This document shows positions 1 through 10,319 of a stretch of DNA of 64,000 bases, piece after piece. The stretch spans positions 1 through 64,000 of the forward strand of contig CAZJSR010000006.1 of NCBI GenBank assembly GCA_964548855.1, read 5' to 3'. The stretch's first letter is position 1, and every line of letters begins with the position of its first letter. The stretch is from UBA3206 sp964548855. Its GTDB lineage: Bacteria > Bacillota_I > Bacilli_A > Acholeplasmatales > Anaeroplasmataceae. Under the pieces are notes generated by a model. It saw only the letters and a program-made list of their open reading frames with translations. It was not told the DNA's origin and did no database searches. Position numbers and translations under genes: made by a program.

Positions 1-2
1 AT

Positions 3-3000
3 GGAGCTATTAAACTTGATTTAATAGGAAATAAAGAAGTCAAAGTTAAGTTTACACCAAATAATGAAAACTATAATATTCTTGAGACAACTGCGATAGT
101 TAATATTGAAAAAATAACAACAAATATTACATATAGTGGACCTAGTAATGTTTCATATAATGAATCTAGTTTTGATTATTCTAATTGGTTTAGTATAAAT
201 CATGAGTATAATGAAATCAAAATAGAAGTTTTATATAATGGAGAAGTTGTAAATGAAGTTAAGAATGCTGGAATTTATACATTTAATGTAAGTGTAGATG
301 AAAGCGAATATTCTATAAAACAAAATAAAGAATTTAGTTTAGTAGTTGATAAAGTAAATTACAATAAAGCTTTAACTACACCTAATTTATCTCAAACATA
401 TGGTGATACTTTAAGCAAAGTGAATTTACCTGAAAATAGTGAAGGTGTATGGAGTTTTAAAGATGACTTAAATACATTAGTAGGTGATGTAGGAGATAAT
501 AGTTTTGAATTAATATTTACGCCAAATAATGAAAATTATTTACCTATTACAGTAAGAGCGACAATTTCTGTTTCAAAAGCTCAAACTATTATTACTGTAA
601 ATAGCGCATCAGGATGGACATATTCAGAAAATCCAACACCAAACTTTGATGTAGTATCAAATTTTGGAGATGTTCTATATAAATATAGTACAACGTCAGA
701 TGGTGAATATACTACAGATATTCCAAAAAATGTAGGTACATATTATGTAATTGCGTATGTTTTAGGTACTTCAAATTATGAGGGTACTTCAACAAAATTT
801 AGTATTTCAATTACAAAAGCAAAGCCTAATGTTGTGTGGCATACATATACTAAATCATTCTATGAAGATACATTTAATAAATTTGATTATCAAACAAATG
901 GTACTGCAAACGTAAAAGGTATATTTACAATTGGAGATGCACTATTTAGTGATACATTTAGTGATAAAGTATCTATTAAGATTACATTTACACCTGAAGA
1001 TATTTCTAATTATGAAATTGTATCAACGAATGTTGAAATATCTATTCTTCCTGTCGCAACAATAAATTCAACAAATTATGGTACATTAGAAAAAGCGTTA
1101 AAAGCTTCAGTTAGTGGAAATCAAATTTATGTTATTCCAGGAACGAATCCTGCAATTAAGAATAATACATCATTAAAAAATGGAGTTTCATTAATACTAC
1201 CATATGAAGGAACTACTTATTCAAATAGGGAGAATAATGGTGGTGATTATTATGCAGATAGTAATGAAGCCGCATATCTTAAAAATACATTATATATAAA
1301 TGATGGTGTAGAGTTTACAATTGATAGTGGTGCGACATTGATAATTGGTGGTGTTTTAGGAGCCAAGAACTCACTTCAAGGTCAAACAAGTGGAAATTAT
1401 GCTCAAATAAAACTAGGAAGTAATTCAAAAATTATTTCAAATGGTACAATTGAGTGTTATGGATATATTAAAGAAACATCTAAAGATAATGGAAGTATTG
1501 TAGATGTAAGAAGTGGTAAAATTACTATGCCATTTGTTGTGCATGATTTCCGTGGAGGTACAAGTACAACGGGTGCATATATGAATGGAAAAATTTGTCC
1601 GTTTAGTTGTTATAATATGCCAAATGTTCATTCATTATTAAGATTACATTCGAATGCTCAACTTGAAGGATTACTTGATTTATATGCATCAAGTAAACAT
1701 AATCTTTCAAAATCCACTGTAATAGCTAATAATTCAGGAGTAATTATATTAGATAGTGGTTCATATGTAGATATTAAATACCAAGCTAATTCATTTGGTA
1801 AAACTGATTCTAATAGTAAAACGATATTAAAAATGTATGGTGGAGGAAGAACTAATTCATTAAAATTAAGTGCGGCAGGTGTTGATATGGATACATCTAA
1901 AGTATTATTCCCTGTATCTTATTTATTTGATATTGAATTATATGATGGTGAATATACAATTGGTAATAAACATAAATTCTTAACTGGTTCTAAATTATAT
2001 GTTGATGATTCAGCTATATTAAATATTAATAATGAAGTTATATTCTATCAAAGTTTTAATGATACAGTTACTGTTGGTAATTGTCCATATCCTAATAAAG
2101 AAGCAGCAAAATTTATCGTAAATGGAACATTAAATGTAAATGGCTCAATTGGTGGTGTAATAAATACAAGTGGTGATACAGCAAGAATTAATATTAGCGA
2201 TGGTATAACTTTATCAGTTACATCAAAAGAAGGTTATGGAAAAAATATGGGTATATCTTTTGAACAAACTGATTCTATAACTGAAACATTTAAAGGATAT
2301 AATTATATAACTGGTGAATTAGTAGAATTTACATCTGGTACTTATTATGCAAAAGATAGTAAATGGTATAATATATATATTAAACTTGAGACTATTGGTG
2401 GAACTATTTCAAATAGTATTATTCCTGTTAATTCAGGTACTGTTGTATCAAGTTCTTCATTCCCGGCACCTACAAAAGAACATTATATATTTGCTGGATG
2501 GTATATTGATTTAGAATATAGTGAAGAATTTGGAGAAAGAAATATTTCAAGTATTACAACTGTATATGCAAAATGGGATTTAAAAGAATATGATATTAAT
2601 TATCAATATATATTTAATAATTGTGTAGAAGATTTAAATATTGTAAATCCGAATAATAAAACATTTAATATTGAAAGTAAATTTACACTATCAAACGCAA
2701 CAAGTGAAAATTTAGCGTTTGGTGGTTGGTATATTGATAAGGATTGTAAAGAACCTATAACTGAAATAAATGGAGCTAATTTAAATGGAAGTATAACTAT
2801 TTATGGGTTATGGGAAGAAAAAGGTACGGTTTATAATATAAACTATAATTATAATGATTCTTTATTTGAAAATTCAATAGTTGAGATTACAAATCCAAAT
2901 GCATTTACATTCCCTAATACAACTACTTTAAATAATGATACTAATTTTTCTAAATATGTACTAGGATGGTATATAGATGATGAGAACAATTTATTATCAA

Positions 3001-3614
3001 GAGATTATGTTGTAAATAATTTGGCATCTTTAGTAGATGAAAATGGTGTATTAAATTTAACTGCTAAAATTGTAAATAAATATAAAACAACAATTATTTA
3101 TGATGACTCTAGTGAAGTTATATATTATACCTATAATAATCAACAAGTAATTATTAGTGCAAAAGCGTATGATAAGTTTGTAAATAATGGTGATTATATT
3201 AGCAATTATTTTAAATATTGGCAATGTAATGGAGAAAATATTGATATATCTAGTAATTATAATTTAACTCCTACTAGTGATTATACATATAATGTGAAAG
3301 TAGAAGAAATTAAGTATTATAAGGTTACAATTACTAAAAAAAGGTCTAAAGTTACAATAACTGTTAATAATGGAAACAAATCTATAATAACTGATGTTGA
3401 TTCATTTAATTTAACAAATTCAGCAACTAGTGATGATTATGAAGTTATTTATATAAAAGTTGGAGAGTCAATTACTATAGTTCCCGAATATGAATCAACT
3501 TTATCTAAGTCATTAGAAATAACTGGTGGATATAGTTATGATGGAAAAGATTCACAAACTTTTACAATTATAGAAAGTACATATAATGTTAAAGTATCTA
3601 GTGGATGGTTGTAA
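3..3614 (+). CDS. Large repeat-rich cell-surface protein, 5' end outside window
   Basis: The reading frame is open from nt 3, the first complete codon, so the gene begins before the window; about 1203 residues are visible. The first third is a series of roughly 80-residue beta-rich units resembling MBG-type repeats, with recurring FTPNNENY or FTPEDISNY motifs (about nt 50, 520 and 990) and an NVGTYY...TSNYEGTS unit (about nt 730-790). From about nt 1060 (TINSTNYGTLEKAL) a long Asn/Ser/Gly-rich stretch looks like a beta-helix. Two InlB-type B-repeats (Listeria-Bacteroides repeat) follow at about nt 2385-2580 and 2585-2820, with the typical FAGWYID and FGGWYID cores. The C-terminus shows no LPXTG motif or membrane anchor, so attachment is unclear. 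Function is probably adhesion or surface interaction; no enzymatic motif is visible. An internal GTG at 420 is not the start. Confidence 0.85.
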   Translation, partial: GAIKLDLIGNKEVKVKFTPNNENYNILETTAIVNIEKITTNITYSGPSNVSYNESSFDYSNWFSINHEYNEIKIEVLYNGEVVNEVKNAGIYTFNVSVDESEYSIKQNKEFSLVVDKVNYNKALTTPNLSQTYGDTLSKVNLPENSEGVWSFKDDLNTLVGDVGDNSFELIFTPNNENYLPITVRATISVSKAQTIITVNSASGWTYSENPTPNFDVVSNFGDVLYKYSTTSDGEYTTDIPKNVGTYYVIAYVLGTSNYEGTSTKFSISITKAKPNVVWHTYTKSFYEDTFNKFDYQTNGTANVKGIFTIGDALFSDTFSDKVSIKITFTPEDISNYEIVSTNVEISILPVATINSTNYGTLEKALKASVSGNQIYVIPGTNPAIKNNTSLKNGVSLILPYEGTTYSNRENNGGDYYADSNEAAYLKNTLYINDGVEFTIDSGATLIIGGVLGAKNSLQGQTSGNYAQIKLGSNSKIISNGTIECYGYIKETSKDNGSIVDVRSGKITMPFVVHDFRGGTSTTGAYMNGKICPFSCYNMPNVHSLLRLHSNAQLEGLLDLYASSKHNLSKSTVIANNSGVIILDSGSYVDIKYQANSFGKTDSNSKTILKMYGGGRTNSLKLSAAGVDMDTSKVLFPVSYLFDIELYDGEYTIGNKHKFLTGSKLYVDDSAILNINNEVIFYQSFNDTVTVGNCPYPNKEAAKFIVNGTLNVNGSIGGVINTSGDTARINISDGITLSVTSKEGYGKNMGISFEQTDSITETFKGYNYITGELVEFTSGTYYAKDSKWYNIYIKLETIGGTISNSIIPVNSGTVVSSSSFPAPTKEHYIFAGWYIDLEYSEEFGERNISSITTVYAKWDLKEYDINYQYIFNNCVEDLNIVNPNNKTFNIESKFTLSNATSENLAFGGWYIDKDCKEPITEINGANLNGSITIYGLWEEKGTVYNINYNYNDSLFENSIVEITNPNAFTFPNTTTLNNDTNFSKYVLGWYIDDENNLLSRDYVVNNLASLVDENGVLNLTAKIVNKYKTTIIYDDSSEVIYYTYNNQQVIISAKAYDKFVNNGDYISNYFKYWQCNGENIDISSNYNLTPTSDYTYNVKVEEIKYYKVTITKKRSKVTITVNNGNKSIITDVDSFNLTNSATSDDYEVIYIKVGESITIVPEYESTLSKSLEITGGYSYDGKDSQTFTIIESTYNVKVSSGWL

Positions 3615-3657
3615 TTAATTTTTTGTCATTATATTATTAATATCTATTATATTAAGT

Positions 3658-3698
3658 GGAGTATTTCAAATTACTTGAAATACTCCATTATTTATTGT
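3658..3698 (+). terminator. Rho-independent terminator of the surface-protein gene
   Basis: A perfect 12-bp stem (GGAGTATTTCAA / TTGAAATACTCC) with a 5-base loop, followed by a T-rich tract, 43 bases after the stop codon. Confidence 0.8.
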
Positions 3699-3815
3699 AT
3701 TATATATGCTATAATTTAACGTTTAATTTATTAAGTTTAATTTAATAATACATTATTTTAAAGTTTAAATTAAACTTTTTTTATGCCTCAATTTATTAGA
3801 ATTGGAGTTGAAGAT

Positions 3816-4825
3816 ATGTTAAAAAACGATTTTAAAAACTTTATTTATATTATTGAAGAAAAAATAGGATATGAATTTGAAAATAAAATGCTTTTACAAC
3901 AAGCATTTACAAGACGATCATATTCAAATGAGCATAACTGTGAAGATAATGAAGTTTTAGAGTTCATTGGAGATAAAGTGCTTGATTTTATTGTTGTTAA
4001 AATATTAAGTGAAAGTACGGGAGAATAACAAAAAGTAATGAATATGAGTGTGATTTTAGTGAAGGTCAGTTAACAGATTTTAAGAAGTTTTTAGTTGATA
4101 AAGTTATGCTTGCAATAAGAATGGATAAATTAAAATTATATAATTATTTAATCATGGGAAATGGTGATATTGAAAAAAAGTAGAAGATGAAGCATCAGTG
4201 AGAGAAGATTTATTTGAGGCTATAATAGGTGCAGTTGCATTAGATTCAAAATATGATTTGGAGGTTCTTGAAAAATTGGTTAAAACTATGCTAGATCCCG
4301 AGTTTTACCTCGATAATACAATGACTAGTGCAATAAATTATGTAAATATAGTGCAGGAATGGTCACTTAAAGAAAACGGGAAATTACCAGAATATAGTTA
4401 TACGCTTTATCCTGAAGGATGTTTTTGTAGTTTTACGCTTAATATTGATGGTGTTATAAAAAAGTTTTGTGGGTTTAGGAAGTCTAAAACAAAAGCTAGA
4501 ATGGAAGCATGTGAAAATACACTTGGTTATTTTAATCAAAAAGATGTAATAGCAAAAATGAAAGATGAAATAAAAACACCTTCAAGAGAATTCGCTATTA
4601 ATCAACTTCAAGAATTAGCTCAAAAACGATATATTATGATGCCTGAATATGAATTTATTGAATGTTATGCAAATGATATTGATGATGAATGGGAATGTAT
4701 GTGTTTTGTTGAAGGTGAAGATGTTTCATTTTCAGGTTATGGAAATAGCAAAAAAAGAAGCAAAGAAAAATGCAGCATGGGGAATGTTAGAATATATCCT
4801 TGAATTAGAAGATAAAGAAGATTAA
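3816..4825 (+). pseudogene. rnc: Ribonuclease III with two tandem dsRNA-binding domains, broken by three frameshifts
   Basis: Start ATG 3816 has GGAG at 3804-3807. The first frame carries the RNase III signature (EVLEFIGDKVLDF, about residues 47-59) but stops at 4028. Losing one A near 4023 would explain this: restoring it reads on as ITKSNEYECDFSEGQLTDFKKFL to a second stop at 4174-4176 (TAG), which directly follows a run of seven A. Restoring one A there joins VEDEASVREDLFEAIIGAVALD, the second catalytic motif. A first dsRBD covers about nt 4320-4540 and a second about 4585-4800. In the second, one surplus A in a seven-A run near 4748-4755 hides the canonical KKEAKKNAAW helix and the true end at 4825. 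Catalytic acidic residues are retained, so loss is recent, or the frame is repaired by slippage, or the assembly is wrong. Two dsRBDs are unusual for bacterial RNase III. The usual smc/ftsY neighbours are absent, so this is probably an accessory copy. Confidence 0.8.
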
Positions 4826-4827
4826 CA

Positions 4828-4870
4828 AAAAAGTATTAATTGTTTATAATTTACAATTAATACTTTTTTA
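4828..4870. terminator. Bidirectional terminator between convergent genes
   Basis: A 16-bp perfect stem (AAAAAGTATTAATTGT / ACAATTAATACTTTTT) with a 9-base loop and A/T runs on both sides. It serves the RNase III gene (+) and the MATE gene (-). Confidence 0.8.
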
Positions 4871-6232
4871 TTAACTACAAATTTCTTTTTTACCAAAAGC
4901 TAAGTTTTTCCATCTACCTACAAGATACATAACAAGACTAATTAAAGCCCCTATAGCCCATCCAATTGGCCAAGCCATAAATATACCCTTATATCCAAGT
5001 GGAATAGAAAGAACATACGATAGAATAATTCTTAGTATTAAATCAGCGAATGTTCCAAGCATAAAACTTAACATATCCTTACTACCCTTCAAGACACCAT
5101 CAGATGGTATTTTAATTCCCATAAGGAAGAAGAAAGGCGCAACAATATATATAAAACTTCGTCCATTTTCAAGTGCGATTTTAGATGTATTTGAATCCAT
5201 AAATATTTTTAATAATAAATTAGGAATAGATACTAAAATTATTGACATAATAGCTGAGAATACTAAACATATTAATAAAGAAGATTTATATCCTTTAACT
5301 ATTCTTTCTTCTTTATTTGCTCCAATATTTTGTGATGTAAAATTTGAAATTGCGTTACTATATGCTGAGAATATATTTACAATAACATAACATAACTTAT
5401 ACGCAGCACCATATCCAGCTATTAAATCACTTCCATAAGAATTTATTTTTCTTTGAATAAAGAAGTTACCAACTGATATAGTTGAACCTTGAATAATAGA
5501 AGGAATAGCAATGTATAAAATATTTTTTAATATTTTAAAATCAAAAACTTGAACTTTTGATTCTGTTTTTAATACTTTATGAATATTTAAAAGCAAAAAT
5601 ATTAATGAAAATATAGTCGCAATTCCCTGTGCTATAAATGTTCCAAGAGCTAGTCCAAAAACATCAAGTTTACATGGACCAACAAATAAAATATCTAAAA
5701 TAATATTTAATATTGTTGAAAATATTAAAAAATATAAAGGAGTTTTACTATTACCTAAAGATTGAAATATAAATGTTACTACATTGTATAAAAATGTGAA
5801 TACTAAACCAGCGCAATACATTTTTAAATATACTAAACTATCTTTATAAATATTTTCAGGTGTATCTATTAATTTTAAAGAAAAACTAGAAATTAAAACA
5901 CCTAATAAAGAAATAACGATAGAACAAATTAATGTAAATATTAAACTAGTATAAATAGTCGTTTTTGTTTTATTATATTCTTTTGCACCAAAATATCTAG
6001 ATACAATTACACCCGCTCCTGTACCAAGACCAGTCGCAATACTCAAATATATCATTGTAATTGGATATGAAGCTGAAATACTTGCTAAAGCATTAGAGCC
6101 AATCATTTTTCCTGCAATTGCACTATCTGCGATATTATATATTTGTTGTAAAGTTACAGATAATATCATAGGAATTGCAAATAAAATTAAAACTTTTGTT
6201 GGATTACCAACGCTTAAATTATTTGTCTTCAA
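4871..6232 (-). CDS. MATE family multidrug/Na+ antiporter
   Basis: About 453 residues forming roughly 12 hydrophobic segments in two homologous halves, the usual MATE length and layout. Family-typical N-terminal residues are visible (VTLQQIYNIADSAIAGKMIGS, LGTGAGVIVSRYFGA). It is an inner-membrane exporter driven by H+ or Na+; the substrate cannot be told. The start chosen is TTG 6232, because GGTGAT lies 3 bases upstream, exactly as at several secure starts in this window. An earlier TTG at 6259 lacks this. It is divergent from murD with a 121-base gap. A second, distinct MATE gene lies at 56.7-58.1 kb. Confidence 0.88.
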   Translation of the reverse strand: MKTNNLSVGNPTKVLILFAIPMILSVTLQQIYNIADSAIAGKMIGSNALASISASYPITMIYLSIATGLGTGAGVIVSRYFGAKEYNKTKTTIYTSLIFTLICSIVISLLGVLISSFSLKLIDTPENIYKDSLVYLKMYCAGLVFTFLYNVVTFIFQSLGNSKTPLYFLIFSTILNIILDILFVGPCKLDVFGLALGTFIAQGIATIFSLIFLLLNIHKVLKTESKVQVFDFKILKNILYIAIPSIIQGSTISVGNFFIQRKINSYGSDLIAGYGAAYKLCYVIVNIFSAYSNAISNFTSQNIGANKEERIVKGYKSSLLICLVFSAIMSIILVSIPNLLLKIFMDSNTSKIALENGRSFIYIVAPFFFLMGIKIPSDGVLKGSKDMLSFMLGTFADLILRIILSYVLSIPLGYKGIFMAWPIGWAIGALISLVMYLVGRWKNLAFGKKEICS

Positions 6233-6353
6233 AATATCACCCAAAACATTATAGCACAATAAATATAAAAGACCACTTTTATGATTTTTATTTTATTTTT
6301 TAAAAAAAAGTTATATTTTATACAAAATAAAAATAATATAATATGGTGATTGT

Positions 6354-7574
6354 ATGCGAATACTCCTTTTAGGTCATGGATTAAGTAATGACAGTGTTAG
6401 AAAAATACTAGAAATTAATCATATTGTATTTGATTATTTAGAAGAAAAAGAAATAAAAGATTATAATTATAATATCGTTATAAAAGCCCCTTTTATTTCT
6501 TATCATAATAAAAGTATAAAAAAATTAAAAAATAACGGTAGTCTTATAATTACTGATTTCGAATTTATATACTGGATATTTAATAACTATATTATAAGCG
6601 TAACTGGAACAAATGGAAAATCGACAGTTGTGAGTATGTTAAAAGATACCCTTCCAAATTTTACATTATGCGGAAATATTGGATATCCTGTTGGTGATGC
6701 AGTTATTAATGAAAAAAGTAATAAATTAATCATTGAATCATCAAGTTTTGAACTTGAAGGTTGTATAAAATTTAAACCAAATATCGCTGTATTTTTACCG
6801 ATTACTAAAGCACATCTAGATCATCATAAATCTGAAGAAAATTATTTCAATTCTAAGATGAAAAATGCAGTTAATTTAAATATAAATGATTTAGTTATTT
6901 ATCCATATGATGATATTAAAATTAAAAATTATTTAGAACATATAAATACAAAAAAATTATCTTATAGTCTTTATAATAGTAATGCGGATATTTATTTAAA
7001 AGATAATTTAATGTTTTATAAAGATTTTAGTTTTTCTCTTGATTTACTTTGGAATAAATACGATCATAACATTATAAATTCAATGATTACAATACTTGTA
7101 TCTAAATATTTAAATGTTTCAGATTCATTATTAATTAATACACTCAAAAATTTTAAGGGATTAAATTACCGTATAGAAAGAATAACTGATAACATTTATA
7201 ATGATTCTAAAAGTACAAATATTTATTCAACAATTGAAGCACTTAAGGTTTTTGATAATGTTAGATTAATTTGTGGAGGATATGAAAAATATGAAGATTT
7301 AAATCCGCTATGTTTATATCTAGATAAAATAAAATATGTATATGTTTACGGAATGAATAAAGATAGAATTTATAATTTTTTTAAAAATAAAAATATTAAA
7401 ATCAAAAAGTTTGATACATTGGAATTTGCTACGATTGAAGCTTTTAAATATCGAAAAGAAGATATAATTTTATTTTCTCCATTTTCAGCATCTTTTGATC
7501 AATTTGAAAACTATATTAAAAGAGGAGAAAAATTTAGTAGCATCATTAATGAATTAATTAATAAAGAAGAATAA
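6354..7574 (+). CDS. murD: UDP-N-acetylmuramoyl-L-alanine--D-glutamate ligase
   Basis: A cytoplasmic Mur ligase that adds D-Glu to UDP-MurNAc-L-Ala in peptidoglycan synthesis. Visible motifs are the ATP P-loop GTNGKST (85-91), ESSSFELE (128-135), HLDHH (154-158) and DSKSTN in the C-terminal half. At 406 residues it is shorter than the usual ~450, mainly through a compact N-terminal domain, but all ligase motifs are present. ATG 6354 follows GGTGAT by 3 bases. It stands alone, away from a dcw cluster. It implies that the organism makes a cell wall, unlike classical mollicutes. Confidence 0.93.
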   Translation: MRILLLGHGLSNDSVRKILEINHIVFDYLEEKEIKDYNYNIVIKAPFISYHNKSIKKLKNNGSLIITDFEFIYWIFNNYIISVTGTNGKSTVVSMLKDTLPNFTLCGNIGYPVGDAVINEKSNKLIIESSSFELEGCIKFKPNIAVFLPITKAHLDHHKSEENYFNSKMKNAVNLNINDLVIYPYDDIKIKNYLEHINTKKLSYSLYNSNADIYLKDNLMFYKDFSFSLDLLWNKYDHNIINSMITILVSKYLNVSDSLLINTLKNFKGLNYRIERITDNIYNDSKSTNIYSTIEALKVFDNVRLICGGYEKYEDLNPLCLYLDKIKYVYVYGMNKDRIYNFFKNKNIKIKKFDTLEFATIEAFKYRKEDIILFSPFSASFDQFENYIKRGEKFSSIINELINKEE

Positions 7575-7655
7575 TAAAAAATAATCTTTTAATATGTAGA
7601 ATATTGTATTATAATAAAATTAAGGATACGATTTTTACATTTTAGGAGGTAATTT

Positions 7656-7859
7656 ATGGCAAGAAATTGTTATCATGTAAGTAAAAGAGATAATAATGGT
7701 CGTGAGTGGAAAGTTTTTATGGAAGGATCAGATAAGGTTATTAAATTATTTGATACACAAGCAGAAGCGCTAGCGTACGCAAAAAGTTTATGTAAAAATA
7801 AAGGTGATGATTGGTCTGTTTTTCTTCATGGCCTAGATGGGAAAATTAGAAAACAATAA
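7656..7859 (+). CDS. DUF2188 family small protein
   Basis: A 67-residue soluble protein with the DUF2188 pattern: N-terminal YHVSKRDNNGREWKV, then FDTQAEALAYAKSLCKN and a C-terminal WSVFLHGLDGKIRKQ. The molecular function of the family is unknown. A strong AGGAGGT ribosome site lies 5 bases before the ATG. It is flanked by its own terminator and is probably a single-gene unit, with a TATAAT-like element near 7610. Confidence 0.8.
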   Translation: MARNCYHVSKRDNNGREWKVFMEGSDKVIKLFDTQAEALAYAKSLCKNKGDDWSVFLHGLDGKIRKQ

Positions 7860-7882
7860 TGGGATTTAGTCCCATTTTTGTT
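7858..7882 (+). terminator. Terminator after the DUF2188 gene
   Basis: Stem ATGGGA / TCCCAT with loop TTTAG, followed by TTTTGTTT. It begins inside the stop codon. Confidence 0.75.
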
Positions 7883-7913
7883 TATTATATGGTATTATAG
7901 AAGTGGTGATATT

Positions 7914-8468
7914 ATGAATATTTGTTATGGAGGATCATTTAATCCACCTACTTTAGCACATATGGAAATTGTGGCTAAATTAAGAGAATTATTTAATCCT
8001 GAAAATATAATTATTGTTCCTTGTGGAAATAATTATAATAGAAAGAAATTATTAGATTTTAAATATCGTTATGATATGCTTAATTTATGTATGAATAATG
8101 TTATAATTTCAGATATTGAAGCATTAAGTGAACATTATATGGGAAGTTTAGATACACTTAATAAATTAAGTGAAAAATATAATGATTTATATTTTGTAAT
8201 GGGTGCAGATAATCTTATAACAATAAAAAGTTGGATAAAATATCAAGAATTATTAAATAAATATAATTTTATTATATTTAAAAGAGATGATATTGATATT
8301 TTTGAATTTATAAACGATAATTTATATGAATATATAGATCATTTTCATATTGTTGATTTTAATCTAGATATATCTTCAAGTGAAATAAGGGAAGATTTAA
8401 TTAAAAATAAAAATAAATTAGAGCATAGCGTATATGAATATATTATAAGTAATAAATTATATGAGTAG
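7914..8468 (+). CDS. nadD: Nicotinate-nucleotide adenylyltransferase
   Basis: Transfers AMP from ATP to nicotinate mononucleotide, giving deamido-NAD. 184 residues with the nucleotidyltransferase signature GGSFNPPTLAH near the N-terminus (the T-x-x-H version of HxGH), a central MGADNL and the C-terminal ISSSEIRE. ATG 7914 is preceded by GGTGAT with a 3-base gap; an upstream in-frame start at 7878 would overlap the preceding terminator and is rejected. It is directly followed by nadE, so the last two steps of NAD synthesis are paired. Confidence 0.92.
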   Translation: MNICYGGSFNPPTLAHMEIVAKLRELFNPENIIIVPCGNNYNRKKLLDFKYRYDMLNLCMNNVIISDIEALSEHYMGSLDTLNKLSEKYNDLYFVMGADNLITIKSWIKYQELLNKYNFIIFKRDDIDIFEFINDNLYEYIDHFHIVDFNLDISSSEIREDLIKNKNKLEHSVYEYIISNKLYE

Positions 8469-8477
8469 GTGAGTTTT

Positions 8478-10313
8478 ATGTTAAAAAATGGTTTTGTCAA
8501 AGTATGTTTAGCATCATTAAAATTAGAAGTAGGAAATCCTTTAAATAATGTTAAAGAGATTATTAAAGTTTTAGATAATAATAAAGCTAGTATTGTATTA
8601 TTTCCTGAATTATCTTTAACTGGATATAGTTGCGGTGATTTATTTTATAGTTCTTTATTATTAAATGATGTTGAAGAATCAATTAAATATTTACTTGATA
8701 ATAATAATTATAAAGGGTTATTTGTCGTTGGTGCACCTATTTATTTTGATGGTTCACTTTATGATTGTGCAATTGTTATACACAATAATAATATATTAGG
8801 TATTGTGCCTAAAAATAATTTATCTAATAGTTATTCATCATATGAAAAAAGATGGTTTAAAACAAATGTTGATGCTTTAGAAGAAATATCATTTTTAGGA
8901 AAAAAATATCCTTTTGGAAATTTAATTTTTAGTGATAATAAGAATAATATTAATATATATGTGGAAATTTCAAATGATTTAGAATCTTTAATTTCACCTT
9001 CTTCATATGCATCTTTAAATGGTGCAAATATTATATTAAATCCTGCTGCAAAAGTTGATACTTTAAATAGTGATGAATTTAGAAGAAATAACGTTTTAGT
9101 AAATAGTAAAAATAATAGTGTTGCTTATTTATATTCCTCAGCATCTTTTTTTGAATCAACTAGTAATGTAGTTTATAGTGGACATAAAATTGTATCACTA
9201 TGTGGTGATTTAATAAAAGAAGATGATTCTTTTAGTTTAGAATCTAGTATTATTTATGCAGATATTGATATTAATAAGATTAATTATACTAGAAGAAATA
9301 ATACAAATTTACATAATAAAGTTGATATAAAATTTAATAAAGTTAGTTTTGTATTAGATAATACAACAGAATATGTATTTGATAACATTGATACACTACC
9401 ATTTATTCCTAAAGATGATTTTAAATCATTTAAGAAAATTTCACAAATTCTCGAAAAAGCTCTAATTAAACGAATAATACATACTAATTGCGAAAAATTA
9501 ATAATAGGAGTAAGTGGAGGACTTGATTCAACTCTTGCACTTTTAGTATGTGCAAATGCACTTAAGAAATTAAATAGAAGTTTAAGTGATATTATCGCAG
9601 TAACAATGCCGGGATTTGGCACAAGTGATAGAACAAAATCTAATGCATTATTAATGATGGAAAGATTAGGCCTAACAGTATTAGTAAAACCAATTAAAGA
9701 AGCTTGTTTATCACATTTTGAATTAATTGGACATGATGTTAATAAAATAGATATAACATATGAAAATACTCAAGCACGAATGAGAACGTTAATTTTAATG
9801 AATTTGGCTAATGAGTATAACGGAATTGTTATAGGTACTGGAGATGCATCTGAATTAGCACTTGGTTGGTGCACATATAATGGAGATCAAATGAGTATGT
9901 ATGGTATTAATGGTGGTCTTCCTAAGACATTAGTTAGATATATGGTTTCTAAATATGCCATAAATGATTTTAAAAATATTAAAGATACATTAGATGATAT
10001 TGTTGATACACCAATTTCTCCTGAACTTTCTGGTACTAACCAAAGAACTGAAGATTCTATTGGTAAATATGAAATTAATGACTTTATTTTATATAGACAT
10101 TTAGTATGTGGCGATGATAAAAATAGAATTGTTTATTTGTTAAAGATAGCGTTTAATCTTGATGATAAAATAGCTTTATTATATGTTGATAAATTCTTTA
10201 GTAGATTTTTCAGTCAACAATTTAAACGTAAAGCATTACCTGATGGACCTAAGGTATTAGATATTAGTTTATCACCTAGTGATTATATATTACCATCTGA
10301 TATTAAGAGGTAA
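8478..10313 (+). CDS. nadE: Glutamine-dependent NAD+ synthetase
   Basis: Converts deamido-NAD to NAD using ammonia released from glutamine. The N-terminal ~280 residues are a nitrilase-type amidase domain (LFPELSLTGYSCGDLF contains the first catalytic Glu). The C-terminal ~290 are the ATP-PP synthetase domain, with GVSGGLDST (about 344-352), MPGFGTSDRT and IGTGDASELALGW. 611 residues. The start is ATG 8478 with GGTGAG 4 bases upstream and overlapping the nadD stop; a GTG at 8469 is inside this ribosome site. Cotranscription with nadD is very likely. Confidence 0.93.
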   Translation: MLKNGFVKVCLASLKLEVGNPLNNVKEIIKVLDNNKASIVLFPELSLTGYSCGDLFYSSLLLNDVEESIKYLLDNNNYKGLFVVGAPIYFDGSLYDCAIVIHNNNILGIVPKNNLSNSYSSYEKRWFKTNVDALEEISFLGKKYPFGNLIFSDNKNNINIYVEISNDLESLISPSSYASLNGANIILNPAAKVDTLNSDEFRRNNVLVNSKNNSVAYLYSSASFFESTSNVVYSGHKIVSLCGDLIKEDDSFSLESSIIYADIDINKINYTRRNNTNLHNKVDIKFNKVSFVLDNTTEYVFDNIDTLPFIPKDDFKSFKKISQILEKALIKRIIHTNCEKLIIGVSGGLDSTLALLVCANALKKLNRSLSDIIAVTMPGFGTSDRTKSNALLMMERLGLTVLVKPIKEACLSHFELIGHDVNKIDITYENTQARMRTLILMNLANEYNGIVIGTGDASELALGWCTYNGDQMSMYGINGGLPKTLVRYMVSKYAINDFKNIKDTLDDIVDTPISPELSGTNQRTEDSIGKYEINDFILYRHLVCGDDKNRIVYLLKIAFNLDDKIALLYVDKFFSRFFSQQFKRKALPDGPKVLDISLSPSDYILPSDIKR

Positions 10314-10319
10314 TTAATT

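Noticed and set aside
1437..1631. 64-codon frame antisense to the surface-protein gene
   Set aside because: Shadow of a strongly coding frame; composition and lack of start signals argue against it.
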